This document shows, one piece after another, positions 1-7,007 of a DNA stretch of 13,357 bases. The stretch is taken from NCBI GenBank assembly GCA_946404705.1, contig CAMJES010000028.1:1-13357 (forward strand), given 5' to 3'. Every line of letters begins with the position of its first letter. Position 1 is the first letter of the stretch. A program made the position numbers and the translations under genes. Below the pieces are notes generated by a model that made no database searches, was not told the origin of the DNA, and saw only the letters and a list, made by a program, of their open reading frames with translations. This DNA comes from an uncultured Ruminococcus sp. (GTDB taxonomy: Bacteria > Bacillota > Clostridia > Oscillospirales > Ruminococcaceae).

Positions 1-48
1 AGATATCATAGCCGGTGACTGGAGTTCAGACGTGTGCTCTTCCGATCT
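1..48 (+). other. Untrimmed Illumina P7/TruSeq Read 2 adapter
   Basis: This is library adapter, not genomic DNA. Positions 1-4 (AGAT) match the end of the P7 flow-cell oligo, 5-14 (ATCATAGCCG) are a 10-nt index, and 15-48 are the standard TruSeq Read 2 adapter ending in GCTCTTCCGATCT. Translated, it gives the well-known artefact peptide MTGVQTCALPIC on the plus strand and a KSTRLNSSH-type tail on the minus strand. Positions 5-48 are the exact reverse complement of 13314-13357. Genomic sequence starts at 49. Confidence 0.99.
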
Positions 49-1493
49 GCGATACAAAGTCTTTGCTTCTGACCGCCGGAAACGTTGCTTCCGCCCTGCT
101 CGATGTGTGTGTTGTAGCCATCGGGGAAACGCTCGATAAATTCATCCGCGCAGGCAAGCTTGCAGACTGTGCGGCACTCCTCTTCGGTGGCGTTTTCGTT
201 GCCCCAGCGCAGGTTATCGAGGATAGTTCCCGAGAACAGCACATTCTTCTGGAGAACTACCGAAACGCTGTTTCGGAGTGCTTCAAGGTCGTATTCCTTT
301 ACGTCCTTTCCGCCAACGCAGACGCTTCCGCTTGATACATCGTAAAGGCGGCTAATAAGGTTTACAAGGCTGGATTTGCCGCAGCCTGTTCCGCCGATAA
401 CGCCGATCGTTTCGCCTGCGCTGATATGCAGGTCGATATCCTTGAGAACTGCCTCTCCGCTGCCGTGCGTATATGCGAAATCAACGTGGTTGAAGTCGAT
501 GCGGCCGTCAGGGATAACCGTATCGGGGTTTTCGGGGTCAACAATGTCGGGTTTTTCGTTGATAACTTCGGCGATACGCTTTCCGCTTGCTTCGCTCATC
601 GTGAGCATTACGAATATCATCGAAAGCATCATAAGCGACATAAGGATACTCATAACATAGGAGAAAAGCGAGGTGAGTTCACCTGTCGTAAGATTTCCCG
701 CAACGATGAACTTTGCGCCGAGCCATGATATAAGTATTATGCAGAAGTAAACAACGAACATCATTATCGGGTTGTTGAGCGCGATAAGGCTCTCCGCCTT
801 GACGAACATCTTATAGATAGCATTGGAAGCGTTTTGAAACTTTTCGGTTTCGTGGTCTTCGCGGACGAAAGCCTTTACAACGCGGATAGCCGAAACATTT
901 TCCTGAACGCTTGCGTTGAGGTTATCATATTTCTTGAAAACGACCTCAAATATCTTCGAAACCTTGCCGATTATGGTGAAAAGCGCAATGCCGAGGATAA
1001 CGAGAGCGATAAGAAAAATAAGGCTTAACTTTCTGTTTATCGCAATGCACATCACAAGGCTGCATATAAGCGTAAAGGGCGCTCTTACCGCAATGCGAAT
1101 TGTCATTTGGAATGCGTTCTGAATGTTTGTGACATCGGTGGTCATTCGGGTGATAAGTCCTGCTGTGCTGAATTTGTCGATGTTTGAAAAGGAAAAGCGC
1201 TGAATGTTTTCATACATTGCGCGGCGCAGATTGCAGGCAAAGCCTGTTGACGCGGTAGCCGCAAATTTTCCGGCAAGAACGCCGCAGGCAAGGCTCAAAA
1301 ATGCAACTATGATCATTATAACGCCGTATTTTACGACTGCGGTCATATTTCCTGCCGAAATTCCGTCATCGATGATCTTTGCGGTGATAATCGGAATGAT
1401 AACTTCAAACAGCACTTCGAACGCCATAAATATCGGTGTGAGTATCGTGTCTTTTTTGTACTGTTTAATTTGGGCTATGAGGGTCTTTATCAC
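49..1493 (-). CDS. Half-size ABC exporter (MsbA/multidrug type), 3' truncated by adapter
   Basis: Fused membrane-ATPase half transporter that would export a drug, lipid or peptide substrate using ATP. Residues about 15-300 form a six-helix exporter membrane domain; about 330 onward is the nucleotide-binding domain. Walker A GGTGCGKSS is at 367-375, the Q-loop glutamine near 415 (LQKN) and the signature VSGGQ at 471-475. The real sequence stops at about residue 482, just before Walker B, the D-loop and the switch His; a full protein would have about 575-600 residues. The 13 residues that follow in frame are adapter-encoded. The start is GTG at 1491-1493, with AAAAGGAGG at 1502-1510 eight bases upstream; an ATG at 1498-1500 is in the MarR frame. 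The gene overlaps the upstream marR by 29 nt, so the two are probably co-transcribed and translationally coupled. Such MarR-linked half transporters usually have a second half gene directly downstream, here beyond the contig. Confidence 0.95.
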
Positions 1494-1938
1494 AGCACAT
1501 ACCTCCTTTTTGGTGTTGTTTCAGGTTTGAGAGAATTGTTTTTAAGCCGCTGCTGATAGTAAGGATATCCTCCGCGGAAATTCCCCGATATATCACTTCT
1601 TCGATGCTTCGGGCGTCCTCCTTCAGAAAAACGGCAAAGTCGGTGGCTTTCGGAGTGAGCGAGAGCCTTTTTTTGCGGTCATCTCCTTCGACCGAGTTCA
1701 TCTGCAGATACCCTTTTTTCTTCAGTCCCTTCAAGAGAAGCGAAACCGAGGCTCTTGATGTTCCGAGAATATCGCAAAGATCGGTCGAGCAGAAATCTAC
1801 ACCCCTGTTTTCATAGATGTACATTATGCAGAAGCATTGCGCCGGCGTAAGTTCTCCGCGGTCGCTGAGCATTCGGCAATGATAATCCATATATGACGAG
1901 ATCTGACGGATATATCCCAGAATATTCTCATCGTTCAT
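1465..1938 (-). CDS. MarR-family transcriptional regulator
   Basis: 157-residue dimeric winged-helix repressor, about the usual MarR length. The helix-turn-helix spans roughly residues 50-76 (STDLCDILGTSRASVSLL), and the wing is at 86-95 with the family-typical DDRKKRLSLT. The N-terminal helix contains the usual LTPAQ region (30-34). The ATG at 1936-1938 is chosen over an upstream in-frame ATG at 1983 because AAGGAG at 1951-1956 lies upstream of it (spacing a longish 12 nt) and because MNDENILGYI matches family N-termini. Seven Cys (21, 35, 37, 50, 55, 148, 149) are many for a MarR protein; two are in the tail that overlaps the ABC gene. It probably represses itself and the ABC exporter, with a small-molecule or possibly redox signal relieving repression. 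The ligand cannot be predicted. Confidence 0.95.
   Translation of the reverse strand: MNDENILGYIRQISSYMDYHCRMLSDRGELTPAQCFCIMYIYENRGVDFCSTDLCDILGTSRASVSLLLKGLKKKGYLQMNSVEGDDRKKRLSLTPKATDFAVFLKEDARSIEEVIYRGISAEDILTISSGLKTILSNLKQHQKGGMCCDKDPHSPN
1502..1510 (-). promoter_or_regulatory. Shine-Dalgarno fixing the GTG start of the ABC gene
   Basis: On the minus strand AAAAGGAGG lies inside the 3' end of marR, eight bases before GTG at 1493. This decides the GTG start and implies that ribosomes terminating on marR would pass directly over the initiation site of the transporter. Confidence 0.85.
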
Positions 1939-1989
1939 AAAGCTTAAGCACTCCTTTCCGTAAAGTATTTGTTGGTATCCCACTATGAT

Positions 1990-1998
1990 ATTATATCA
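1990..1998 (-). promoter_or_regulatory. Extended -10 promoter of the marR-ABC operon
   Basis: Read on the minus strand, TATAAT (1990-1995) is preceded by TG-A (1996-1998), giving a perfect extended -10 TGNTATAAT. The -35 region about 17 nt upstream is a poor match to TTGACA, as is common for extended -10 promoters. The predicted transcript start lies near 1983, giving a leader of about 45 nt before the marR ATG. Confidence 0.8.
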
Positions 1999-2020
1999 GC
2001 TTTTAAAATGTTTTAAAAGC
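1999..2020. promoter_or_regulatory. 22-bp palindrome, candidate MarR operator
   Basis: Perfect inverted repeat: arms GCTTTTAAAA and TTTTAAAAGC separated by TG. It abuts the extended -10 of the marR promoter and covers the spacer and -35 region, where bound repressor would exclude RNA polymerase. Size, symmetry and position fit MarR dimer sites; binding itself is inferred. Confidence 0.75.
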
Positions 2021-2099
2021 AAAATATTGTAATTTAAAATAGTTTGTTTTATTAACAATTAAAATGATAAACAAAAATCAACATCTTTCAAGGCGATAT

Positions 2100-2115
2100 T
2101 TGGCAATTATGCCAA
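2100..2115. promoter_or_regulatory. Inverted repeat TTGGCA-N4-TGCCAA, possible operator
   Basis: Perfect 6-bp arms around ATTA in the divergent spacer, about 53 bp upstream of the plus-strand -10. It has no T-run, so it is not a terminator. It could bind a regulator of the 2212-7007 operon; no family is recognised. Confidence 0.4.
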
Positions 2116-2167
2116 CGTTCTTGTAAGAAAATATATATAAATATACTTATAAATAGTCATATTTTAG

Positions 2168-2176
2168 TGATATAAT
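2168..2176 (+). promoter_or_regulatory. Extended -10 promoter of the 2212-7007 operon
   Basis: TG-A-TATAAT is a perfect extended -10. The region 17 nt upstream (around TATAAA, 2148-2153) is only weakly -35-like, in a very AT-rich stretch. The transcript would start near 2183. The first gene follows with AAGGGAG at 2198-2204, seven bases before ATG 2212. Confidence 0.75.
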
Positions 2177-2211
2177 ATATAACAACTGTAACTTCAGAAG
2201 GGAGCGTACTT

Positions 2212-3363
2212 ATGCCGTCAAAGCAGACAGCAAACAGCGATGATGACCGACTTAACTGGCGATATCAGGACAAAACCTATAACGAAATGTTCAAGGCGTG
2301 GCGAAAACAGCGTAAGGACACCGTTGGATTTTACTATGTCAGCAACCCGAATGAGCTTACCTATCTTGACGGCTACGGCTTTGTTACGGACTATCCCGAA
2401 GCGGCTGAACGAAATGCGCTGCGCAAGGTAATGAATATCGTCGGAATGACGATGATACTGCTCGGATTTATTGATATTTTTTATAAATACGCCCTACCGG
2501 ATCTGCTTGCGGCGTTCGGCGCAGATATTTATTTCGACAGATATACAAAAATTTTCTACGGCAACGAATGGCTTATCCTTTTCATTGATACTTTTTTCAG
2601 CATTATAAAGCGGCTTATTCCGCTTGCATATATCTATAAAAAGCTCAAAATGCCGATAAAGGTAATGATACCGACCAAGATCACCAACAAAACGCTCTTT
2701 AAATATGCCGTGCCGGTGATGCTGCTTGCAGTCGGACTCTGCTCGGCGGCTTCGGGAATTTACGGCGAAATGCTCAGTTTTCTGCGAATACAGCCGGAAA
2801 AGCTTTTCTATGATCCCAAAAGCAAAGCTGTTCTTGTGCTTTTTTTAATAGTACACGTTATAATAATTCCCATAATAAGCGAGATCCATACAAGAGGTGC
2901 GCTGCTCCAGCTTTTAAGGCAGTTCGGCGATGGCTTTGCGATAGTCTTTACCGCTTTGCTTACCGCGCTCATATCCTACAAAATCAATTCATTCTGCTTT
3001 ATTTTTATCACATCGGTGATAATCGGATATTTTACCGTAAGAACAGGCTCGGTGATAACCGCCGTGCTTATGCGCATCACCGTTCACGCGATATCCTACG
3101 GCATATATATGATAGATGAAATGGTAAACGAGGATATACAGGGGCTTGTCATTATGCTTGTGCTGTTTGTGATTATAGGGGCAGGTCTGGTATGCTTCAT
3201 AAGACTGCTCTGTAAGCACAGCGACTGCTTCGGACTGAACTTCAAAAGCCGCTATCTCGGTTTTTCCGATAAATGCGGAATAATCGCATCGTCCGTGCCG
3301 GTCGTTGCAGGATTAACTATTATAATTATCCATACTATAATGAATATAAAATTTACGATATAA
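2212..3363 (+). CDS. CPBP (CAAX protease/Abi)-like integral membrane protein, probably catalytically degenerate
   Basis: 383-residue polytopic membrane protein. The first ~72 residues are hydrophilic and probably cytoplasmic. Hydrophobic segments lie at about 74-97, 120-142, 163-184, 205-223, 242-256, 260-276, 281-299, 311-333 and 356-378. The core around 205-300 resembles CPBP intramembrane proteases: the position of the EExxxR motif reads SEIHTR (223-228), keeping one Glu and the Arg. The expected motif-2 and motif-3 His positions appear to be Tyr/Lys (around LISYK, 253-257) and Arg (LMRIT, 286-290). It may therefore be a non-proteolytic membrane scaffold or regulator. The family assignment is by pattern and is moderate. 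It is first in the operon, and its TAA is one base from the next ATG. Confidence 0.6.
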   Translation: MPSKQTANSDDDRLNWRYQDKTYNEMFKAWRKQRKDTVGFYYVSNPNELTYLDGYGFVTDYPEAAERNALRKVMNIVGMTMILLGFIDIFYKYALPDLLAAFGADIYFDRYTKIFYGNEWLILFIDTFFSIIKRLIPLAYIYKKLKMPIKVMIPTKITNKTLFKYAVPVMLLAVGLCSAASGIYGEMLSFLRIQPEKLFYDPKSKAVLVLFLIVHVIIIPIISEIHTRGALLQLLRQFGDGFAIVFTALLTALISYKINSFCFIFITSVIIGYFTVRTGSVITAVLMRITVHAISYGIYMIDEMVNEDIQGLVIMLVLFVIIGAGLVCFIRLLCKHSDCFGLNFKSRYLGFSDKCGIIASSVPVVAGLTIIIIHTIMNIKFTI

Positions 3364-3364
3364 A

Positions 3365-4774
3365 ATGATGAACAACGATGAATTCTATATGGAAATGGCA
3401 CAGCGGCTCGCGGAAGAAGCCGCCGCAGACGGCGAAGCTCCGATAGGCGCAGTCATCGTCCGAAAAAGTGACGGAAAGGTCGTCGGGACGGGCAGGAATA
3501 CCCGTGAAAAGGGCAGGAACGCCCTCGGTCACGCCGAGATATCGGCAATAGACAGCGCTTGCAAAAGCTTAGGCGGCTGGCGGCTGACGGGGTGCGAAAT
3601 GTTCGTGACGCTTGAACCCTGCCCGATGTGCGCAGGGGCGATAGCAAACGCGCGGCTCGACAGGGTCGTTTTCGGCGCAAGCGATGAAAAAAACGGCTTC
3701 GCAGGCTCTAAGGCTGACCTTTTTGAGCTATGCGGAAGTGATACTATTATAAAAGGCGGAGTGTTGAAAGCCGAATGTGAAAAACAGCTGAAAAGCTTTT
3801 TCGGCGCACTTAGGAGGAAGAAAAGCGGAATGAACGGCGTTAAGCTTATAAAAATTGAGTCGGCGGAGCAGGTCAAGAACCTTGCCGCACTTGCGGACGA
3901 GATATGGCACGAGTGGTTCCCCTCTCTGCTGTCGGCGGAGCAGATAGATTATATGGTCGAAAAGTTCCAGTCGGAAAAGGCTATGACCGAGCAGATGAAA
4001 ACCGATGACTATGAATACTATTATATACACCGCGGCGGTGAGCATATCGGCTATACCGCGGTAAAAAAGGACGGAAACAGGCTTTTTCTCTCAAAGCTTT
4101 ATATAAAAAAGGAGTTCCGTGGAAACGGCTATGCTTCGGCGGCGTTTCGGCTGATAAAAGAGATAGCGGCGGAAAAGTCGCTCGGGGCGGTTTGGCTTAC
4201 CGTGAACAAGTATAACGAGCAGGCTATCGCAGTTTATGAAAAGCTCGGCTTTAAGCGCATCGGCGAGGGCGTGACCGATATCGGAAACGGCTTTGTTATG
4301 GACGATTTCTTCTATCAGTACGATATAAATTCCGTCCGCAGTATCGGGGAAGAAGACAGGGAGTTCTTCCTCGAAGCGGCGGACACGTTCTATCACACGG
4401 ACGCAGTCGAAAAGCCGCTCCCTATGAAAAAGCTTGAGGCGATATTTGATGAAATGATGCGTTCGGACGTTTATATCGAAGGGTATATCCTTATGCACGG
4501 CGGCGAGAGAGCAGGTTATGCCGCTGTTGCGAAAACGTTCCAGACGGAAAGTGCGGCTCTCACGGTTTGGATAGAGGATCTGTATATACTTCCGCAGTAC
4601 AGAGGAAAGGGTCTCGGAAAAACGTTCTTTGAGCGGCTTTTTGCGAAATATGACAGCATAACGGGCAGATATCGGCTTGAAGTTGAACCCGAGAACGAAA
4701 CTGCATATAATCTGTACAAAAAATTGGGATTTCGTGAGCTTGGCTATACCGAAATGATAAGGGAGATGAACTGA
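3365..4774 (+). CDS. TadA-type adenosine deaminase fused to two GNAT acetyltransferase domains
   Basis: 469-residue, three-domain protein. Residues 1-152 are a full tRNA adenosine deaminase, the enzyme family that makes inosine-34 in tRNA-Arg(ACG). HAE at 56-58 supplies a zinc His and the catalytic Glu; PCPMC at 85-89 supplies the other zinc ligands (C86, C89). After a basic RRKK tail comes a GNAT domain (about 157-320) with acetyl-CoA loop RGNGYA at 252-257, then a second GNAT domain (about 323-469) with RGKGLG at 413-418. Normal TadA is about 150-170 residues and ends near that basic tail. Met156 (ATG 3830) at the junction has AGGAGG at 3812-3817 upstream, so a separate GNAT-GNAT protein could also be made. 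The start ATGATG at 3365 has no obvious Shine-Dalgarno and follows the preceding stop by one base, suggesting reinitiation. The GNAT substrates are unknown. Confidence 0.9.
   Translation: MMNNDEFYMEMAQRLAEEAAADGEAPIGAVIVRKSDGKVVGTGRNTREKGRNALGHAEISAIDSACKSLGGWRLTGCEMFVTLEPCPMCAGAIANARLDRVVFGASDEKNGFAGSKADLFELCGSDTIIKGGVLKAECEKQLKSFFGALRRKKSGMNGVKLIKIESAEQVKNLAALADEIWHEWFPSLLSAEQIDYMVEKFQSEKAMTEQMKTDDYEYYYIHRGGEHIGYTAVKKDGNRLFLSKLYIKKEFRGNGYASAAFRLIKEIAAEKSLGAVWLTVNKYNEQAIAVYEKLGFKRIGEGVTDIGNGFVMDDFFYQYDINSVRSIGEEDREFFLEAADTFYHTDAVEKPLPMKKLEAIFDEMMRSDVYIEGYILMHGGERAGYAAVAKTFQTESAALTVWIEDLYILPQYRGKGLGKTFFERLFAKYDSITGRYRLEVEPENETAYNLYKKLGFRELGYTEMIREMN
3812..3817 (+). promoter_or_regulatory. Internal Shine-Dalgarno-like AGGAGG at the TadA/GNAT junction
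   Basis: AGGAGG lies 12 bases before in-frame ATG 3830, exactly at the domain boundary. It may be a relic of a formerly separate gene start or an active internal initiation site. The spacing is longer than ideal, and the motif also simply encodes Arg-Arg in the basic tail. Confidence 0.4.
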
Positions 4775-4775
4775 A

Positions 4776-6062
4776 ATGGCAATACGCTTCTACAATGCGA
4801 GGATATTGAGCTTTGAGGACGGAATGAACGTCACTTTCGGCGAGGTGCATACTGACGGTGGGCTTATTTCCTACGCAGGCGACGGCGAAAACGCTCCGAA
4901 GGGCAGTTTTGAACGTGAGATAAACCTAAACGGCAACCTTATAATGCCGTCATTCAAGAATGCGCACACCCATTCGGCAATGACGTTCCTGCGTTCATAC
5001 GCTGACGATATGCCGCTGCAGGACTGGCTTTTCAAGCAGGTCTTCCCGATGGAGGCAAAGCTTACGGGCGATGATATCTATACATTTTCAAAGATAGCCT
5101 TTGCCGAATACCTCACAAGCGGAATAACCGCAAATTTCGATATGTACTTTGAACCCGAATATATGGCAAAGGTTTCCGAGGAGGTCGGTTTCCGCACGGT
5201 TATGTGCGGCTCGGTCGCAGGCTCGGCGGACGAGTGCGACGCGGCTCTCACAAAGCTTGAAACACTATATAATAAGTATAAGGACAGAAGTGAGTTCGTC
5301 AGCTATCGTCTTGGTTTCCACGCGGAATATACGACCGATGTTTCTATCATAAACGGCATAGGCGAGCTTGCGAAGAAGTACAAAGCCCCCGTCTATACGC
5401 ACAACAGCGAAACGCTCTCCGAAACAAAGGAATGTGCCGAGCGTCACGGACTTACCCCGACCGAACTTTTTGAGCGAGCAGGTCTGTTCGAATACGGCGG
5501 CGGCGGTTTCCATTGCGTATATATGAGCGACAACGACCTTGAAATTTTCCGCAGACGCGGCGTTTGGGCGGTGACGAACCCCGGTTCGAACGCCAAGCTT
5601 GCAAGCGGAATCGCTCCGCTTGAAAAAATGGCGGAAAAGGGCATAAAGCTTGCGATAGGCACGGACGGCGCGGCAAGCAACAACGCGCTTGATATGTTCC
5701 GCGAGATGTACCTTGCGGCGGTATTGCAGAAAATACTGCTAAAAGACGCTGCTGCTATGCAGGCGGACAAGATACTGCGTATGGCGGTCTGCGGCTCGGC
5801 GAATGCAATGGGACTTGAAAACTGCGATACTATTAAAAAAGGCAATAAAGCCGACCTTATCGTTGTCGACCTCAATGCGCCGAATATGCGCCCTCTGCAT
5901 AATATTCCGAAAAATCTTGTTTACAGCGGCTCAAAACAGAACATACTTATTACAATGTGCGCAGGAAAAATTCTGTATGAAAACGGCGAGTTCACCACGA
6001 TAGACCTTGAAAAAACATACGCCGAAGCGGATATTGCGCTTAAAAGAATGATAAACGAATAA
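4776..6062 (+). CDS. 5-methylthioadenosine/S-adenosylhomocysteine deaminase-type amidohydrolase
   Basis: 428-residue metal-dependent amidohydrolase of the MTA/SAH (also 5'-deoxyadenosine) deaminase family, about full family length. Such enzymes remove the adenine 6-amino group from SAH or related thio/deoxy-adenosines in the cytoplasm. Visible metal-site motifs are HTH at 64-66, H182, THNSE at 208-212 (H209, E212), H246 and TDG at 296-298 (D297). The family block around the active site (YADDMPLQDWL, 75-85; SNAKLASGIAPL, 271-282; GAASNNALDM, 298-307) is well preserved. The position of a commonly seen His before NP-SN is Thr267 here, which may affect specificity. Start ATG 4776 has GGGAG at 4761-4765, ten bases upstream, and one base separates it from the preceding stop. 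Guanine or other deaminase activity cannot be excluded from sequence alone. Confidence 0.88.
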   Translation: MAIRFYNARILSFEDGMNVTFGEVHTDGGLISYAGDGENAPKGSFEREINLNGNLIMPSFKNAHTHSAMTFLRSYADDMPLQDWLFKQVFPMEAKLTGDDIYTFSKIAFAEYLTSGITANFDMYFEPEYMAKVSEEVGFRTVMCGSVAGSADECDAALTKLETLYNKYKDRSEFVSYRLGFHAEYTTDVSIINGIGELAKKYKAPVYTHNSETLSETKECAERHGLTPTELFERAGLFEYGGGGFHCVYMSDNDLEIFRRRGVWAVTNPGSNAKLASGIAPLEKMAEKGIKLAIGTDGAASNNALDMFREMYLAAVLQKILLKDAAAMQADKILRMAVCGSANAMGLENCDTIKKGNKADLIVVDLNAPNMRPLHNIPKNLVYSGSKQNILITMCAGKILYENGEFTTIDLEKTYAEADIALKRMINE

Positions 6063-6080
6063 TCGAAAGGAAAAAACAAA

Positions 6081-7007
6081 ATGAGCATACGTTTTCACCT
6101 CCCGAGCTTTACACAGCATTTCAGCCTTAACAAGCTTATGATAGAAACTCTGCGCGAACACCCCGAATATTTTATGGACGGACTGGAGATAGCCTCGGTT
6201 TTCGGCTGTTTTGACGGTTCTATCTGGAACGGCGGAAGAGGAGTCGGCGGAGAATTTGACCCGAGATTCACCGAGTTTATCATAAAGACGTTTGACGAGC
6301 TGAAAGTTCCGCTGAGATTTACATTCACCAATCCGCATATCACAGAGGAGTATCTTGCCGACAAAAACTGCAACGAGATACTGAAAATGGCGGATAACGG
6401 CATAAATCAAGTCATCGTTATGAGCGAGCTGCTCGAAAATTATATCCGCGAAAACTATCCGAACTATAAGATAACCTCCTCGACCTGCAAGGAAATAAGG
6501 GATATGGACGGAGTCAACGCCGAGCTTGAAAAGCCGTATAACCTCGTTGTCCTCGATTATAACTGGAACAATAAGTTTGACGAGCTTGAAAAGATAAAGG
6601 ACAAGGAAAGATGTGAGATTCTTGTCAACGCGCTCTGCCAGCCGAACTGTCCGCGCCGCGGCGAACACTACAAGGCGATAGGAAAGGTGCAGATCGACCG
6701 CTGCAACGCCGCTTATTCCGCTGTCGGAGGAAAAATGCAGTTCAAGGACTTTGAGTGTCCGTTCATGGGCAGGACTATATATGACATAACGGAGCTTTCC
6801 ACCTTTATCTCACCCGAAGCTATCGTTGAAAAGTACGTTCCCATGGGCTTCAAGGAGTTCAAGCTTGAGGGCAGGAGCGCTTCGGATATTGATATCCTCG
6901 AAACCTATATGTACTATTTCGCAAAGCCGGAAACAAGGGATAAAGTCCGCCTTGAAATGCTCACAAAGCTCACCGGACGTATTCACAACTTCAATATTTT
7001 TCAGTAA
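6081..7007 (+). CDS. U32-peptidase-like protein of unknown substrate
   Basis: 308-residue protein, probably a TIM-barrel fold. The segment EILVNALCQPNCPRR (179-193) followed by HY, and the late KEFKLEGRS motif (258-266), resemble U32 'peptidase' family proteins. Members of that family are now known as Fe-S enzymes that hydroxylate tRNA (TrhP), 23S rRNA (RlhA) or ubiquinone (UbiU/UbiV). Cys186, Cys190, Cys208 and Cys226 are spaced so that they could ligate a [4Fe-4S] cluster; other Cys are at 43, 97, 136 and 178. There is no signal peptide, so a cytoplasmic role is expected. AAAGGA at 6066-6071 lies nine bases before ATG 6081, and the gene follows the deaminase by 18 nt, so it is probably the last gene of that operon. 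The assignment rests on motif resemblance and the substrate is unknown. Confidence 0.6.
   Translation: MSIRFHLPSFTQHFSLNKLMIETLREHPEYFMDGLEIASVFGCFDGSIWNGGRGVGGEFDPRFTEFIIKTFDELKVPLRFTFTNPHITEEYLADKNCNEILKMADNGINQVIVMSELLENYIRENYPNYKITSSTCKEIRDMDGVNAELEKPYNLVVLDYNWNNKFDELEKIKDKERCEILVNALCQPNCPRRGEHYKAIGKVQIDRCNAAYSAVGGKMQFKDFECPFMGRTIYDITELSTFISPEAIVEKYVPMGFKEFKLEGRSASDIDILETYMYYFAKPETRDKVRLEMLTKLTGRIHNFNIFQ

Noticed and set aside
15..335. Plus-strand 106-codon open frame starting MTGVQTCALPIC
   Set aside because: It begins in adapter sequence and runs antisense to the ABC ATPase domain.
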